IMG/VR virus record: IMGVR_UViG_3300037493_000506 | Coordinates: 1 to 40,645 of that record | DNA: 40,645 bases | DNA from: a virus | Direction: 5' to 3' (one strand) | In this document: one piece after another, positions 32,838 through 39,913 of the stretch | Layout: the number at the start of each line of letters is the position of its first letter | Numbering within the stretch: the stretch's first letter is position 1 | Notes under the pieces: model-generated | Told to the model about the DNA's origin: nothing | What the model saw: the letters and a program-made list of their open reading frames with translations, nothing else | Databases searched by the model: none | Translations under genes and position numbers: made by a program

Positions 32838-33273
32838 CGTCTGCTATTGATTTGATTAAATTTTTCATTTCGATAATCACTTGCTGTGCATTGGTGATGG
32901 CTCCATCATACTCCCTGTCAACCAACCCCTCGTATAAATTGGTGAGCATCTCTTGGCACTCTTCGATGTTGAACAGTATGCGCTCGGCTCGGTCGGATTC
33001 TTTTTTCTTCTGAGGGTCCATTTCGTTTTCTGTTAATCCACGGAATACCTCAGTACGTATACCTCGTTCCTTGAGTTCCTTGATTCTAAACTCCTGCAAC
33101 TTAGACAACCTACCAGTGGGAGTCTTGACTTCGCTGAACAGAACTCTAGATCTTGGTGGAATAGCGACGAGGTCGGGGATGCCATTCTTGTTGGTCTTAA
33201 TTAGTTTGATTACGTAGTAGCCGGCTTGCTCAAGTTGTTTGATCCTCTTGGATTGTATCTGTTGTTCGGTCAT
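32827..33273 (-). CDS. VRR-NUC (PD-(D/E)XK) nuclease
   Basis: The start is ATG 33273 (MTEQQIQSKRIKQLEQAGYY), giving 148 residues; the frame extends farther upstream but only inside the preceding gene. The VRR-NUC core is complete: an initial helix, strand YVIKLIKTNKNGIPDLVAI with Asp34, strand RVLFSEVKTPTGRLS with Glu48 and Lys50, then helix KLQEFRIKELKERGIRTEVF. The family cleaves branched or flap DNA, for instance in Holliday junction processing; stand-alone versions occur in many phages. About 60 extra C-terminal helical residues (from KKKESDRAERILFNIEE on) are added. It overlaps the upstream gene by 44 bases and the downstream one by 11. Confidence 0.8.
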   Translation of the reverse strand: MTEQQIQSKRIKQLEQAGYYVIKLIKTNKNGIPDLVAIPPRSRVLFSEVKTPTGRLSKLQEFRIKELKERGIRTEVFRGLTENEMDPQKKKESDRAERILFNIEECQEMLTNLYEGLVDREYDGAITNAQQVIIEMKNLIKSIADDDF

Positions 33274-33595
33274 AATTTGATTCCACGAAATGCATCGCTT
33301 CTTCAAAACTACTAAAATCTCCGATAACTTTCTTATTATAAGTCAATCTATTAAGCCAATATCCATCACCCCATACCCTTGTGATGACAACTTTGTCTAG
33401 GTATTGGTTGTAAGTGGTGCGGTAATAGTCGGCAGATGACTGCGACTTGAGCGCCCCATTGAAGTGGGAGTACTCGATCTCGTCCTTGTTGTGCTTAGCC
33501 ACTACTTCGCGATTATCGTTAAGCCAAATACAAAATTCCATCCACCTTAGTTCATCGAACTTGTTGAGAATTAACTGGGTTGTTGTTTGTTTCAT
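33230..33595 (-). CDS. hypothetical protein (121 aa)
   Basis: A soluble alpha-beta protein beginning MKQTTTQLILNKFDELRWME, with an aromatic central part (YYRTTYNQYLDKVVITRVWG) and SFEEAMHFVESNYDRT near the end. I see no known motif. It overlaps both flanking genes by 44 bases, unusual for this phage, but the frame is long, uses the same strand as the replication genes and there is no better frame for the interval 33274-33551. Function unknown. Confidence 0.55.
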   Translation of the reverse strand: MKQTTTQLILNKFDELRWMEFCIWLNDNREVVAKHNKDEIEYSHFNGALKSQSSADYYRTTYNQYLDKVVITRVWGDGYWLNRLTYNKKVIGDFSSFEEAMHFVESNYDRTTDTIQEDQTT

Positions 33596-33740
33596 TATCT
33601 TTCTTGTTTAAGTAGTCAGCGAAGCTAGTGGCTTGGTTGTACTGCGCAAACCTAGCGATAAGTTCTTGGTCATAGTAGATCCTCCATTCGATTACCTCAT
33701 TGACAATCGCTTGGATCACTCGTGCTTTATTGTATTCCAT
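33552..33740 (-). CDS. hypothetical protein (62 aa)
   Basis: A 62-residue protein from ATG 33740, five bases after the helicase stop in transcription order. It is helical with a Gln/Asn-rich tail (DNETNNNPVNSQQVR) and shows no recognised motif. The middle (RIYYDQELIARFAQYNQATS) could be a small interaction helix. Its 44-base overlap with the next gene weakens confidence slightly. Function unknown. Confidence 0.5.
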   Translation of the reverse strand: MEYNKARVIQAIVNEVIEWRIYYDQELIARFAQYNQATSFADYLNKKDNETNNNPVNSQQVR

Positions 33741-33745
33741 ATTTT

Positions 33746-35176
33746 TTACAAACTAAATAAATCTTTTTTGAAATGGTTAATAGTATAATCTTTTTTATCT
33801 TTCACTGCTTGGTAAATCTTATGTTCAATGCCATCCTTAGCGAAGACCCAGTACACTTGGTTCTTTAACCGGTCCATCGTTGTCATCCGGTCCCTGCTCT
33901 GCCAATAACTGGTAGCACTGAAGTCGATATTGTAGTACACCAAGTACTCAGCCTTCCTTAGTGAGATACCCTCACGCCCCGACACAATCTGAAGCGCGAT
34001 GTTCTTCCATGTGTCGTTGAACTCGTCCAAGTCCGTGGTCAACTCATCACCGAACACTTGCTTGAGCGACTCTAACTCCTCCTTGAACTTGTAGAAAATA
34101 CCAATCTTACACCCCTCAAAGTTTTCTTTGATGAACTCCGCCTTGCTCGTGTCGATAATCATTGACTTCCCGCTCTCGAACTTAATGGTGCCACTGTACA
34201 TCTGATGCATCTTGGTCATCAACTTCACCGATGTGTCGGCTAGTATCACCTCGTCCTTGCCCTCAATCACCAAATCCTTTTGGAGCCGTTTAATCATCTT
34301 ATAAGTTGATGGCTTCATCTCGACCTCAAGAATCTCTTCGGTGGTCTCTACGACGAAGCCTGCGTCTTTCTGCGTGTAGTTTATGGTGTATGGCTTGATG
34401 GCCTCGAGTATCTTCTCCTTACCATGGCTGTAGTCCTTGATGAAAAGGCTGTTCACTTTCTTCACCTTGATGTCAGCGTAGACCTCAGCAAAGCGGTAGA
34501 AGTTTTTGTACTCAGCGAATGGATTGCCGGGGATGGCATACACTTGGTGGTACATTTGGCAGTACGACTCGGGCGTTGGCGTACCCGACAGCAGTATCAC
34601 TACTGGCTTTTGCCTAGCGATAATCTGCCCGGCCAACTCAGCCCGTCCACTTGGCTTAGGGAATGCACCCAGCGAGTGTGCCTCATCCAAGATTACCACG
34701 TCCCACTTGTTGTCGATGGTGTGTAGACTCTCGTAGTTGATCACGTCAATCTCAAAGCCCGGCCCGAGCATCAGGTAATCCTGCTCGATGGATGAGATGG
34801 CTTTCTTCTTGGTGACGAACAGCACACGCTTAGCGCCAATCTTATCGCACATACCAAGAGATGTAAGCGTCTTGCCGGTGCGTACCTCCATGGCTAGGTA
34901 AAGGAATTTGTGTCTTCGAAGACACTCCACGCCCCTGTCTATGATGTCTATTTGGTAATCTCTAAATTCAATCTTTCCTTTTTCCATTTTTTCTAAATAA
35001 AATTTCACGCTGTTGCGGATCCTTTCTTCGACCGGTTCATTGGTCTCGAACATCCGCTCTGTCTTCTTGTTCTTCGTCACCACCGTAGACTCACAGGCAT
35101 CCTGTAGTTTCTTACACCACTGATACATGTCCATGTCGCTGAAGCCGGGGATTCTATTGATCAACTCCGTCATCAT
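33746..35176 (-). CDS. SF2 (SNF2/DEAD-type) DNA helicase
   Basis: This 476-residue protein is an SF2 ATPase with all main motifs: Q-region FRDYQIDIIDRG (71-82), motif I MEVRTGKTL (96-104), motif II ILDEAHS (162-168), motif III LSGTPTPE (196-203), motif V VSGREGISL (398-406) and motif VI QSRDRMTTMDR (426-436). Phage SNF2-like helicases translocate on duplex DNA and act in replication fork repair or recombination. It follows the primase-helicase with a 23-base overlap; reinitiation is helped by an unusually good Shine-Dalgarno (AAAGGAGGTG) 5 to 8 bases before the tandem ATG codons at 35176 and 35173. The length is at the compact end for the family. Confidence 0.88.
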   Translation of the reverse strand: MMTELINRIPGFSDMDMYQWCKKLQDACESTVVTKNKKTERMFETNEPVEERIRNSVKFYLEKMEKGKIEFRDYQIDIIDRGVECLRRHKFLYLAMEVRTGKTLTSLGMCDKIGAKRVLFVTKKKAISSIEQDYLMLGPGFEIDVINYESLHTIDNKWDVVILDEAHSLGAFPKPSGRAELAGQIIARQKPVVILLSGTPTPESYCQMYHQVYAIPGNPFAEYKNFYRFAEVYADIKVKKVNSLFIKDYSHGKEKILEAIKPYTINYTQKDAGFVVETTEEILEVEMKPSTYKMIKRLQKDLVIEGKDEVILADTSVKLMTKMHQMYSGTIKFESGKSMIIDTSKAEFIKENFEGCKIGIFYKFKEELESLKQVFGDELTTDLDEFNDTWKNIALQIVSGREGISLRKAEYLVYYNIDFSATSYWQSRDRMTTMDRLKNQVYWVFAKDGIEHKIYQAVKDKKDYTINHFKKDLFSL

Positions 35177-37562
35177 GTTGCACCTCCTTTGGTTTAAGTA
35201 CTAGCCATTTGCCAATCATATCCCTGCCTTCCTCCGGCATATTACCCGAGGTGAACACAGCGTAAGAGATAATCCACTTCCAAAACTTCTGCCGAGAGAC
35301 AGTCATGCGTGAGCGTGGTCCGTAGTCGGGGTAGTTATCTATAAAGTCCTCGTACAAATCGTTCGCCCTTAATCTCTTCCCGTGCTCCATCACTCTGTTC
35401 TCTTGGTTGTTGATTAGACCACACCACTCGATGAAGTCGTGGCAAGTCTCAGCAGACAACTGCCGTATCTTTAGGTTGACGAACTTGCTTTTGACTAGAC
35501 CGGTATGCAGATAGGATTTCAAGCAACCAATCATGTAGTTGTCAAACTCACACCACTCGTCGTCGTTCCAATCGCTGAACATCAACTTACCGAACTCATC
35601 CAATGGACTCAAGTTTTTGTTGTAGTGCTGATGCAGTTCCAACTCCCACTTCCTACGAGCGAACGAGTTACCCGCGCCTTTGATGGCGTAGTTGGTGGTG
35701 ATGGCAATCTTCGGTGATCTGCTGAATGGTATCTTGATGGCGTCCTTGTTCTTCTTCTCTAGCGTTAGACCTTCGGTCACAACGCTGAACAACCGCTCGA
35801 AGTCAAAGTATTTCTTCACATCATCGAACACCAAGATCTGCGTGTCAGCAGATACCAACTGATAGGCGAACGACCGCTCGAATGTAAACGACTTACCATC
35901 AATGGTTACCACCTTCTTCATCTGACCAAGGGCATTCATAAACAATCCCTTGCCCGTGCCACCCTCGGGGTTATCACTGATGACCTCATCGTTGAGTATC
36001 ACCGCAGGGCAGAACGACAAACTCTTGTGTGCATGCATCATGAATCCAATCGTGGATTGCATTGACTCGATGCGCGATATATCTTGGGCGCATATGTTCT
36101 CGATGAACCGGTTGTAATAGCAACTGGCTCTCACCTCACACAAAGTGAAGACACGGTCAATGACGTGGTCTTTCCAAACATAACCACCCAAGTCTAGGTA
36201 ATCAATCGACGATATGTCCTTGCTCGTAATCTTGACCGCGCAGTTGCGGTAGTACAAGTAGGCAGTGTCCTTTGAATCCTCGATGAAGTAGATGTCGATC
36301 GTTGATAGAAGCGATAAGAACTCCTCCTTAAAGAACCGCGTGTTGTCGGCGAAGTAATTGTATACTGAGATGTCATCCAACTCAATCAGATATGTGAGAA
36401 CAAAGTCCTTGATCTCTTTCTCCGATGCGTGGTCAATCAAGTTGTTGGTGACCTTGACGAACACATAGTTCTTGCTACCCTCCGGGCAATACTTGTAGAA
36501 GCCCGAGTCTTCCAAGAACTTCTTGAACTGAATGTGAATAATTTTGATGGCCCCTTTGTCAGTCTTTGCCCAGAATGTTTGCTTGGAATTCTCTTCCTCG
36601 ATTCGGGTAAGCACTGCATCGATTGTATCGCTATCCAAGTTGGAGTCCTGTAGTTGGAAGCGAATTTCTTTTTTTGGTACACCCCTCCTAACCTTAGCGC
36701 GTATCTGATTCATACGCTCCTCATCTTGGTATGCCTTGCTTCCGAAGTTCTGCTTGTTCACATAAGCAGAGTCGATGGTGCGCTGTATCTCAGAAAGCGG
36801 GAAGTCGGCGGTGGCGTATTGGTTCAGCACATAGGATGCTAGGCTCCTGTTCACGCCGAAGTCATTCAATGCCATAGCAAGAATGTAGGCGTTGTGATTG
36901 CGCTGGCCTTCGCTCATTGGGTACTTCTTAGACCACCACTTGATGAGGATGTCTACAATCTTATTCTCGTCGGTGATGGTGATGGTCGGTGCGTCTACGT
37001 TGCGTTGTACCTCGCGGTACTCAGCGTCCTCTATCTTGTCCCATATGGATGAGTTCTCATTGATGTGTATCAACGGATCGTAAGACTCGTAGCACACACG
37101 AGATATGTTCTTGGATGTCTTGTCGAAGTAGGGTGAATTGAAATGCTTCTCAAGGCTATTGAAATAGTTCTGATGGTTCTCTGCATCAGCCGGTATCTTG
37201 ACCAATACCTTTAAGCCATTGCCCGATGGGCTGACGAATACCGAGTAGACAAACTTGCTCTTGGATAAGTTCTCCTTGTCTTCAAGCAATGCCTTCTGCT
37301 TCTCGTAGCCATCAAAGTCCAAGCACATTAAACCACTATGATCGACGATGGCGCTGTCGTTTCGTTTGTTAAATGTACCGGAGAAACATATGGCAGGTAG
37401 TTGTTTCTTCAGTTCGTTCCGCTCTGTCTTATTTTTTTCAGAACGAATCCTCTTGACCAAGTCTTTGCTCGATCCATCTTTGACCCGTTGTAAAATACCC
37501 ATCACATCACGATGAAATGGAGTCGAAGTATCTTTTATATTTTGAAAAATGGTTACATTCAT
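35154..37562 (-). CDS. primase-helicase (BT4734/VirE-N type primase fused to SF3-like helicase)
   Basis: Started at ATG 37562 (MNVTIFQNIKDTSTPFHRDV); the longer frame would reach into the repeat array. The 802 residues hold an N-terminal BT4734/VirE-N primase-like domain with LMCLDFDG (78-85, Asp82 and Asp84), a SPSGNGLKVLVKI strand (111-123) and Arg155; a PriCT-like helical region (about 217-268); and a C-terminal SF3/D5-like ATPase with Walker A NPEGGTGKGLF (531-541), Walker B ILVFDDV (576-582), sensor PKIAITTNYAIKG (617-629) and arginine finger in FARRKWELEL (634-643). It would unwind and prime phage DNA. Directly downstream of the origin-like repeats, it is the natural replisome core. Confidence 0.85.
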   Translation of the reverse strand: MNVTIFQNIKDTSTPFHRDVMGILQRVKDGSSKDLVKRIRSEKNKTERNELKKQLPAICFSGTFNKRNDSAIVDHSGLMCLDFDGYEKQKALLEDKENLSKSKFVYSVFVSPSGNGLKVLVKIPADAENHQNYFNSLEKHFNSPYFDKTSKNISRVCYESYDPLIHINENSSIWDKIEDAEYREVQRNVDAPTITITDENKIVDILIKWWSKKYPMSEGQRNHNAYILAMALNDFGVNRSLASYVLNQYATADFPLSEIQRTIDSAYVNKQNFGSKAYQDEERMNQIRAKVRRGVPKKEIRFQLQDSNLDSDTIDAVLTRIEEENSKQTFWAKTDKGAIKIIHIQFKKFLEDSGFYKYCPEGSKNYVFVKVTNNLIDHASEKEIKDFVLTYLIELDDISVYNYFADNTRFFKEEFLSLLSTIDIYFIEDSKDTAYLYYRNCAVKITSKDISSIDYLDLGGYVWKDHVIDRVFTLCEVRASCYYNRFIENICAQDISRIESMQSTIGFMMHAHKSLSFCPAVILNDEVISDNPEGGTGKGLFMNALGQMKKVVTIDGKSFTFERSFAYQLVSADTQILVFDDVKKYFDFERLFSVVTEGLTLEKKNKDAIKIPFSRSPKIAITTNYAIKGAGNSFARRKWELELHQHYNKNLSPLDEFGKLMFSDWNDDEWCEFDNYMIGCLKSYLHTGLVKSKFVNLKIRQLSAETCHDFIEWCGLINNQENRVMEHGKRLRANDLYEDFIDNYPDYGPRSRMTVSRQKFWKWIISYAVFTSGNMPEEGRDMIGKWLVLKPKEVQHDDGVDQ

Positions 37563-37570
37563 GGTAAAAA

Positions 37571-37698
37571 TATGTTGAAAATGGTACAAATATGTTGAAA
37601 ATGGTGGCAGATATGTTGAAAATGTACGAAAATATGTTAAAGTTGATTTTGTTAAGTTGTTGATTACTAATTACTTAACTATAAATATGTTGAAAATG
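37571..37698 (+). repeat. iteron array, direct copies of TATGTTGAAAATG
   Basis: Exact copies of the 13-mer start at 37571, 37591, 37612 and 37686; a degenerate copy (TATGTTAAAGTTG) starts at 37633. The first four including the degenerate one are 20, 21 and 21 bp apart, two helix turns, so proteins bound to them would face the same side. On the opposite strand the core reads CATTTTCAACATA, whose TTTTCAACA differs from the DnaA box TTATCCACA at two positions. Confidence 0.85.
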
Positions 37699-37712
37699 TT
37701 AATTTTAACCCC

Positions 37713-37778
37713 TTTTTAAAAATAAAAAATAAAAAAGAGAGAGATAGAGAAATAAATAGAGAAGTAGGAAAAGTAAAT
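37713..37778 (+). other. C-free, A-rich tract (possible unwinding element)
   Basis: Sixty-six bases with no C on the plus strand, beginning with TTTTTAAAAATAAAAAATAA and continuing as a GA-rich run (GAGAGAGATAGAGAAATAAA). The tract sits between direct and inverted iterons. Low stability and strand asymmetry fit a DNA unwinding element, but function is inferred. Confidence 0.5.
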
Positions 37779-37781
37779 CAA

Positions 37782-37793
37782 CATTTCAACATA
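37782..37793 (-). repeat. inverted copy of the iteron
   Basis: CATTTCAACATA is the reverse complement of the iteron core with one A deleted. It faces the direct array across the C-free tract, about 85 bp from the nearest direct copy. Confidence 0.7.
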
Positions 37794-37803
37794 TTCTTGG
37801 AGA

Positions 37804-37828
37804 CAAAAAAGGGGAGCGAACTCCCCTT
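37804..37828 (-). terminator. minus-strand intrinsic terminator after the SSB-like gene
   Basis: Read on the minus strand, AAGGGGAG pairs perfectly with CTCCCCTT around the stable tetraloop TTCG, followed by TTTTTTG. It lies about 20 bases after the SSB-like stop and separates that operon from the iteron region and primase-helicase gene. Confidence 0.9.
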
Positions 37829-37847
37829 AGTCCCAGTGTTTGTTGGT

Positions 37848-38156
37848 CTAGAACGGTAATTCGTCATCCAAATCAACCTCTTTTACGGGTGTATTTTTCG
37901 ACATGGAATCAACATTTTTTGACATATTTCCAACATTTTTCGACATGGATGATGGTTCGAAGTTGTCTAGTTCGCAGTATGGGTTACCACTTCTGCCGTA
38001 CTTGATGGAGATATTAACCCATCCATTCTTTTGGTTTTCCTTCATGAACGCTACCGCGTCTTCAACTTTGATAGCCAGTCTTCCAACTACAAAATCGGGG
38101 GCGTTCTCATTTCTCTTGAAAGAGAAGCCGTCTGCAAATACTTTTTCTTGTGACAT
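37848..38156 (-). CDS. single-stranded DNA-binding (SSB-like) protein
   Basis: A 102-residue protein with a beta-rich N-terminal domain (about 1-66: VFADGFSFKRNENAPDFVVG, then GWVNISIKYGRSGNPYCELD) that resembles small phage SSB proteins, a flexible linker made of three 7-residue repeats (MSKNVGN, MSKNVDS, MSKNTPV; 71-91), and an acidic tail ending DLDDELPF. The D-D-x-L/I-P-F ending is the classic SSB tip that recruits repair and replication enzymes. Neighbours upstream are the annealing protein and exonuclease, so it would protect strands during replication and recombination. The linker DNA is a perfect 21-bp periodic repeat. Confidence 0.75.
   Translation of the reverse strand: MSQEKVFADGFSFKRNENAPDFVVGRLAIKVEDAVAFMKENQKNGWVNISIKYGRSGNPYCELDNFEPSSMSKNVGNMSKNVDSMSKNTPVKEVDLDDELPF
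37894..37955 (+). repeat. 21-bp tandem repeat inside the SSB linker
   Basis: Three units start at 37894, 37915 and 37936 with exact 21-base spacing, each opening TTTTT(C/T)GACAT. The middle unit contains TTTGACATATTT, close to TTTCAACATATTT of the nearby iterons, and CCAACA and TCAACA also occur. Translation gives the MSKN heptad repeats of the linker. Confidence 0.75.
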
Positions 38157-38161
38157 GTGTG

Positions 38162-38899
38162 TTATAAAATTTCGTTAATGTAATGATTGATGATATCCTC
38201 GCTGGCATTCTGCCCGAAGTATCGTTGGTAAACTTGAGATGCTCTCTCTACTTTCTGCGCTCCGTATTCAACGAACTCTGTTGATGGTTTATACATACCC
38301 AACTGACAGGTCTCTTTGTCTACGACAAGGAATACCAATGGCTTACCAAACAACTGTTGGTAGATGTAGCATTGGCTGTCGTAGTTGTAGGCACGGGCCG
38401 AGTACTTGAACTTGTTGATGTCACCGGTGGTTTTCAAATCAACAACGAACTCGGGGGTGACGATGTCAGCCTTGCCCTTCCATGGTAGATCGTGGAAGGT
38501 GGTAACCTCGGGCACCTCGTACTGATTGCCTTGGCCGTAGATCAATTCGTAGAACGAATAGTTCTGACGAACAGCATCCACCCACCTGTTGACCTCAGCA
38601 ACTTCTTTGGTCAGCATGCAGAACTCAACGCCCAACTCTTGGATGAAAGCCTTGTACTCTTTCGTGGTCCGTGTTGATGTGTCGCAGACGGGGAAGTCAA
38701 CTGCCTTCTCCGGCTCAAGTAAAAGTTGGTGGAACAACCGCCCTTCAGCAAAGGCTTTGCCATCCTTACGGAATGTACCAAAAGCGGTAGGATTATTCAA
38801 CAAAGTTCCTACATCTGAGTTTGACAGGAACTGTTTGCCTATCCCAGTATAGTATTCTTGGTCGTTTTTAAGCGATTTAAGAACCTCTAACCTATCCAT
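38162..38899 (-). CDS. RecE/Cas4-like PD-(D/E)XK exonuclease
   Basis: Started at ATG 38899 (245 residues; the TTG farther upstream lies deeper in the preceding gene). The RecB/RecE-type nuclease signature is complete: helix with AEGRLFHQLLLEP (residues 51-63, His57), Glu131 in VPEVTT, GKADIV with Asp145, VVDLKTTGD with Asp154 and Lys156, and YNYDSQCYIYQQL with Gln176. Such phage exonucleases (DUF3799/PDDEXK_1-like) resect double-strand ends to give 3' tails for the annealing protein, which is encoded immediately upstream with an 8-base overlap. Together with the SSB-like gene downstream this is a classical Red/RecET-type recombination cassette. Confidence 0.85.
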   Translation of the reverse strand: MDRLEVLKSLKNDQEYYTGIGKQFLSNSDVGTLLNNPTAFGTFRKDGKAFAEGRLFHQLLLEPEKAVDFPVCDTSTRTTKEYKAFIQELGVEFCMLTKEVAEVNRWVDAVRQNYSFYELIYGQGNQYEVPEVTTFHDLPWKGKADIVTPEFVVDLKTTGDINKFKYSARAYNYDSQCYIYQQLFGKPLVFLVVDKETCQLGMYKPSTEFVEYGAQKVERASQVYQRYFGQNASEDIINHYINEIL

Positions 38900-39578
38900 T
38901 GGTACCAAGTATTGCCCCGAGTTCTTTGAGTGCAGCAGGAGCGATTGTAAAGCGTGACTTTAAAATCTTCTCTACTTCTTCCATGCTCTTGTCCTTGTTG
39001 TCGCCAATCCACTTGACAACTTTGTCCCAGTCTTCGCTGTCTTTCTTGAGTTGTGGCTTGGCCGCAGGCTCTGATGTCTTGGCAGCCTTAGCCAACGGCT
39101 TGGTAGTGGTGTTAGCAATGGCGTCTGACTCTGACTCGGGAATATCCTCACCGGCAAAGATGTAGTGACCTAGACCAAACATGGCTAGGTTCTTAACCAA
39201 GCAGCGCATCAATGTCTTGTTGATGTCGAACATGCTTGCTTGCTCAACTGACTTGTCGCCATAGCGGGTAGAGTAAGAGTAAGCCTCGTTCTTCATGGCC
39301 TTGTTCGCTCCGTCCATAACCGGAAGCCACATCTCAAGCGTCTGCCCTTGGATGGTTACGCTGGTCATCACCATGTAGCCTAGAGCCTCATCGAATGAAT
39401 AGATCTGCTGAGATACCGGACATCTCACGATTGAGTACGTTGCATCGGGGTAGGTCTTCTTTACTTCGGCCCAAGCCCAAGCCCATGACAGGTAGGTCAG
39501 CCCGCTTTTCTTTTCGACCTTCTCGTTGACATTGATAGCGCTCAATGTTTCGAATACTGATTTTGTTTTTTCTGACAT
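38892..39578 (-). CDS. Sak3/DUF1071-like single-strand annealing protein
   Basis: This 228-residue protein matches the Sak3/DUF1071 annealing-protein pattern: TYLSWAWAWAEVKKTYPDAT (residues 28-47), GYMVMTSVTIQGQTLEMWLP, VMDGANKAMK, and the C-terminal core MFDINKTLMRCLVKNLAMFG followed by LGHYIFAGEDIP. The family belongs to the Rad52-like group of phage recombinases that pair complementary single strands. The core ends near residue 150; a Lys/Ala/Pro linker and a small helical tail (about 180-228) follow, possibly for SSB or exonuclease contact. The leader contains AATTTAATCAAATCTAAT, similar to leaders at 3366 and 9619. Confidence 0.88.
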   Translation of the reverse strand: MSEKTKSVFETLSAINVNEKVEKKSGLTYLSWAWAWAEVKKTYPDATYSIVRCPVSQQIYSFDEALGYMVMTSVTIQGQTLEMWLPVMDGANKAMKNEAYSYSTRYGDKSVEQASMFDINKTLMRCLVKNLAMFGLGHYIFAGEDIPESESDAIANTTTKPLAKAAKTSEPAAKPQLKKDSEDWDKVVKWIGDNKDKSMEEVEKILKSRFTIAPAALKELGAILGTNG

Positions 39579-39589
39579 ATTAGATTTGA

Positions 39590-39913
39590 TTAAATTGTTT
39601 TTTCTAATTCAAAGCCCACTGACTTTTGGATTCTATCTACTAAGAATTTATAGTCGGGATCTGATTCTACTTTCTCTTTGATCTTCTTGATACCATTGAC
39701 AACTGCCGGGTACTTCAATGGCAATCCTCTGTCCTCCATTAGCCTTCTAATATCAGCAAGTGATATGTCTCTTGCCGAGCATAGGTAGCACAGCAACTGT
39801 CTTGCATCCACCACGTCTTGTCTTTTTGTCCTAAGGAACATAGCCTCCGGATCCCTCATAGAGAAGGTCTTCGCCACTCGGTCTACGAATTGATTGAATA
39901 ATATTTTCTTCAT
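39590..39913 (-). CDS. stand-alone DnaA domain IV-like DNA-binding protein
   Basis: A 107-residue protein whose residues 29-100 align by eye with the C-terminal DNA-binding domain of DnaA: TKRQDVVDARQLLCYLCSAR matches the basic-loop/R-x-R-Q helix region, DISLADIRRLMEDRG the helix-turn-helix start, and YPAVVNGIKKIKEKVE the recognition helix and beyond. The usual D-H-T-T-V signature that reads the DnaA box is changed to KYPAV (67-71). No AAA+ ATPase part is present. Phages and plasmids sometimes keep only this domain as initiator or regulator. Its likely targets are the DnaA-box-like repeats at 37571-37793 (inference). It overlaps the upstream gene by ATGA. Confidence 0.75.
   Translation of the reverse strand: MKKILFNQFVDRVAKTFSMRDPEAMFLRTKRQDVVDARQLLCYLCSARDISLADIRRLMEDRGLPLKYPAVVNGIKKIKEKVESDPDYKFLVDRIQKSVGFELEKTI

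Larger units (their letters stand above)
37563..37847. other. candidate replication origin / iteron-bearing non-coding region
   Basis: The only long non-coding gap in the window (285 bp) lies between the SSB-like gene and the primase-helicase gene. It holds, from high to low coordinates, a minus-strand terminator, an inverted copy of the repeat, a 66-nt stretch without C (37713-37778, mostly A with G and a few T) that should melt easily, and a cluster of direct repeats reaching to 8 bases before the primase-helicase start. Iterons, an AT-rich unwinding candidate and flanking replication genes are the standard elements of a replicon origin. Control of the primase-helicase operon by a repressor is an alternative or additional role. 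Confidence 0.5.
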
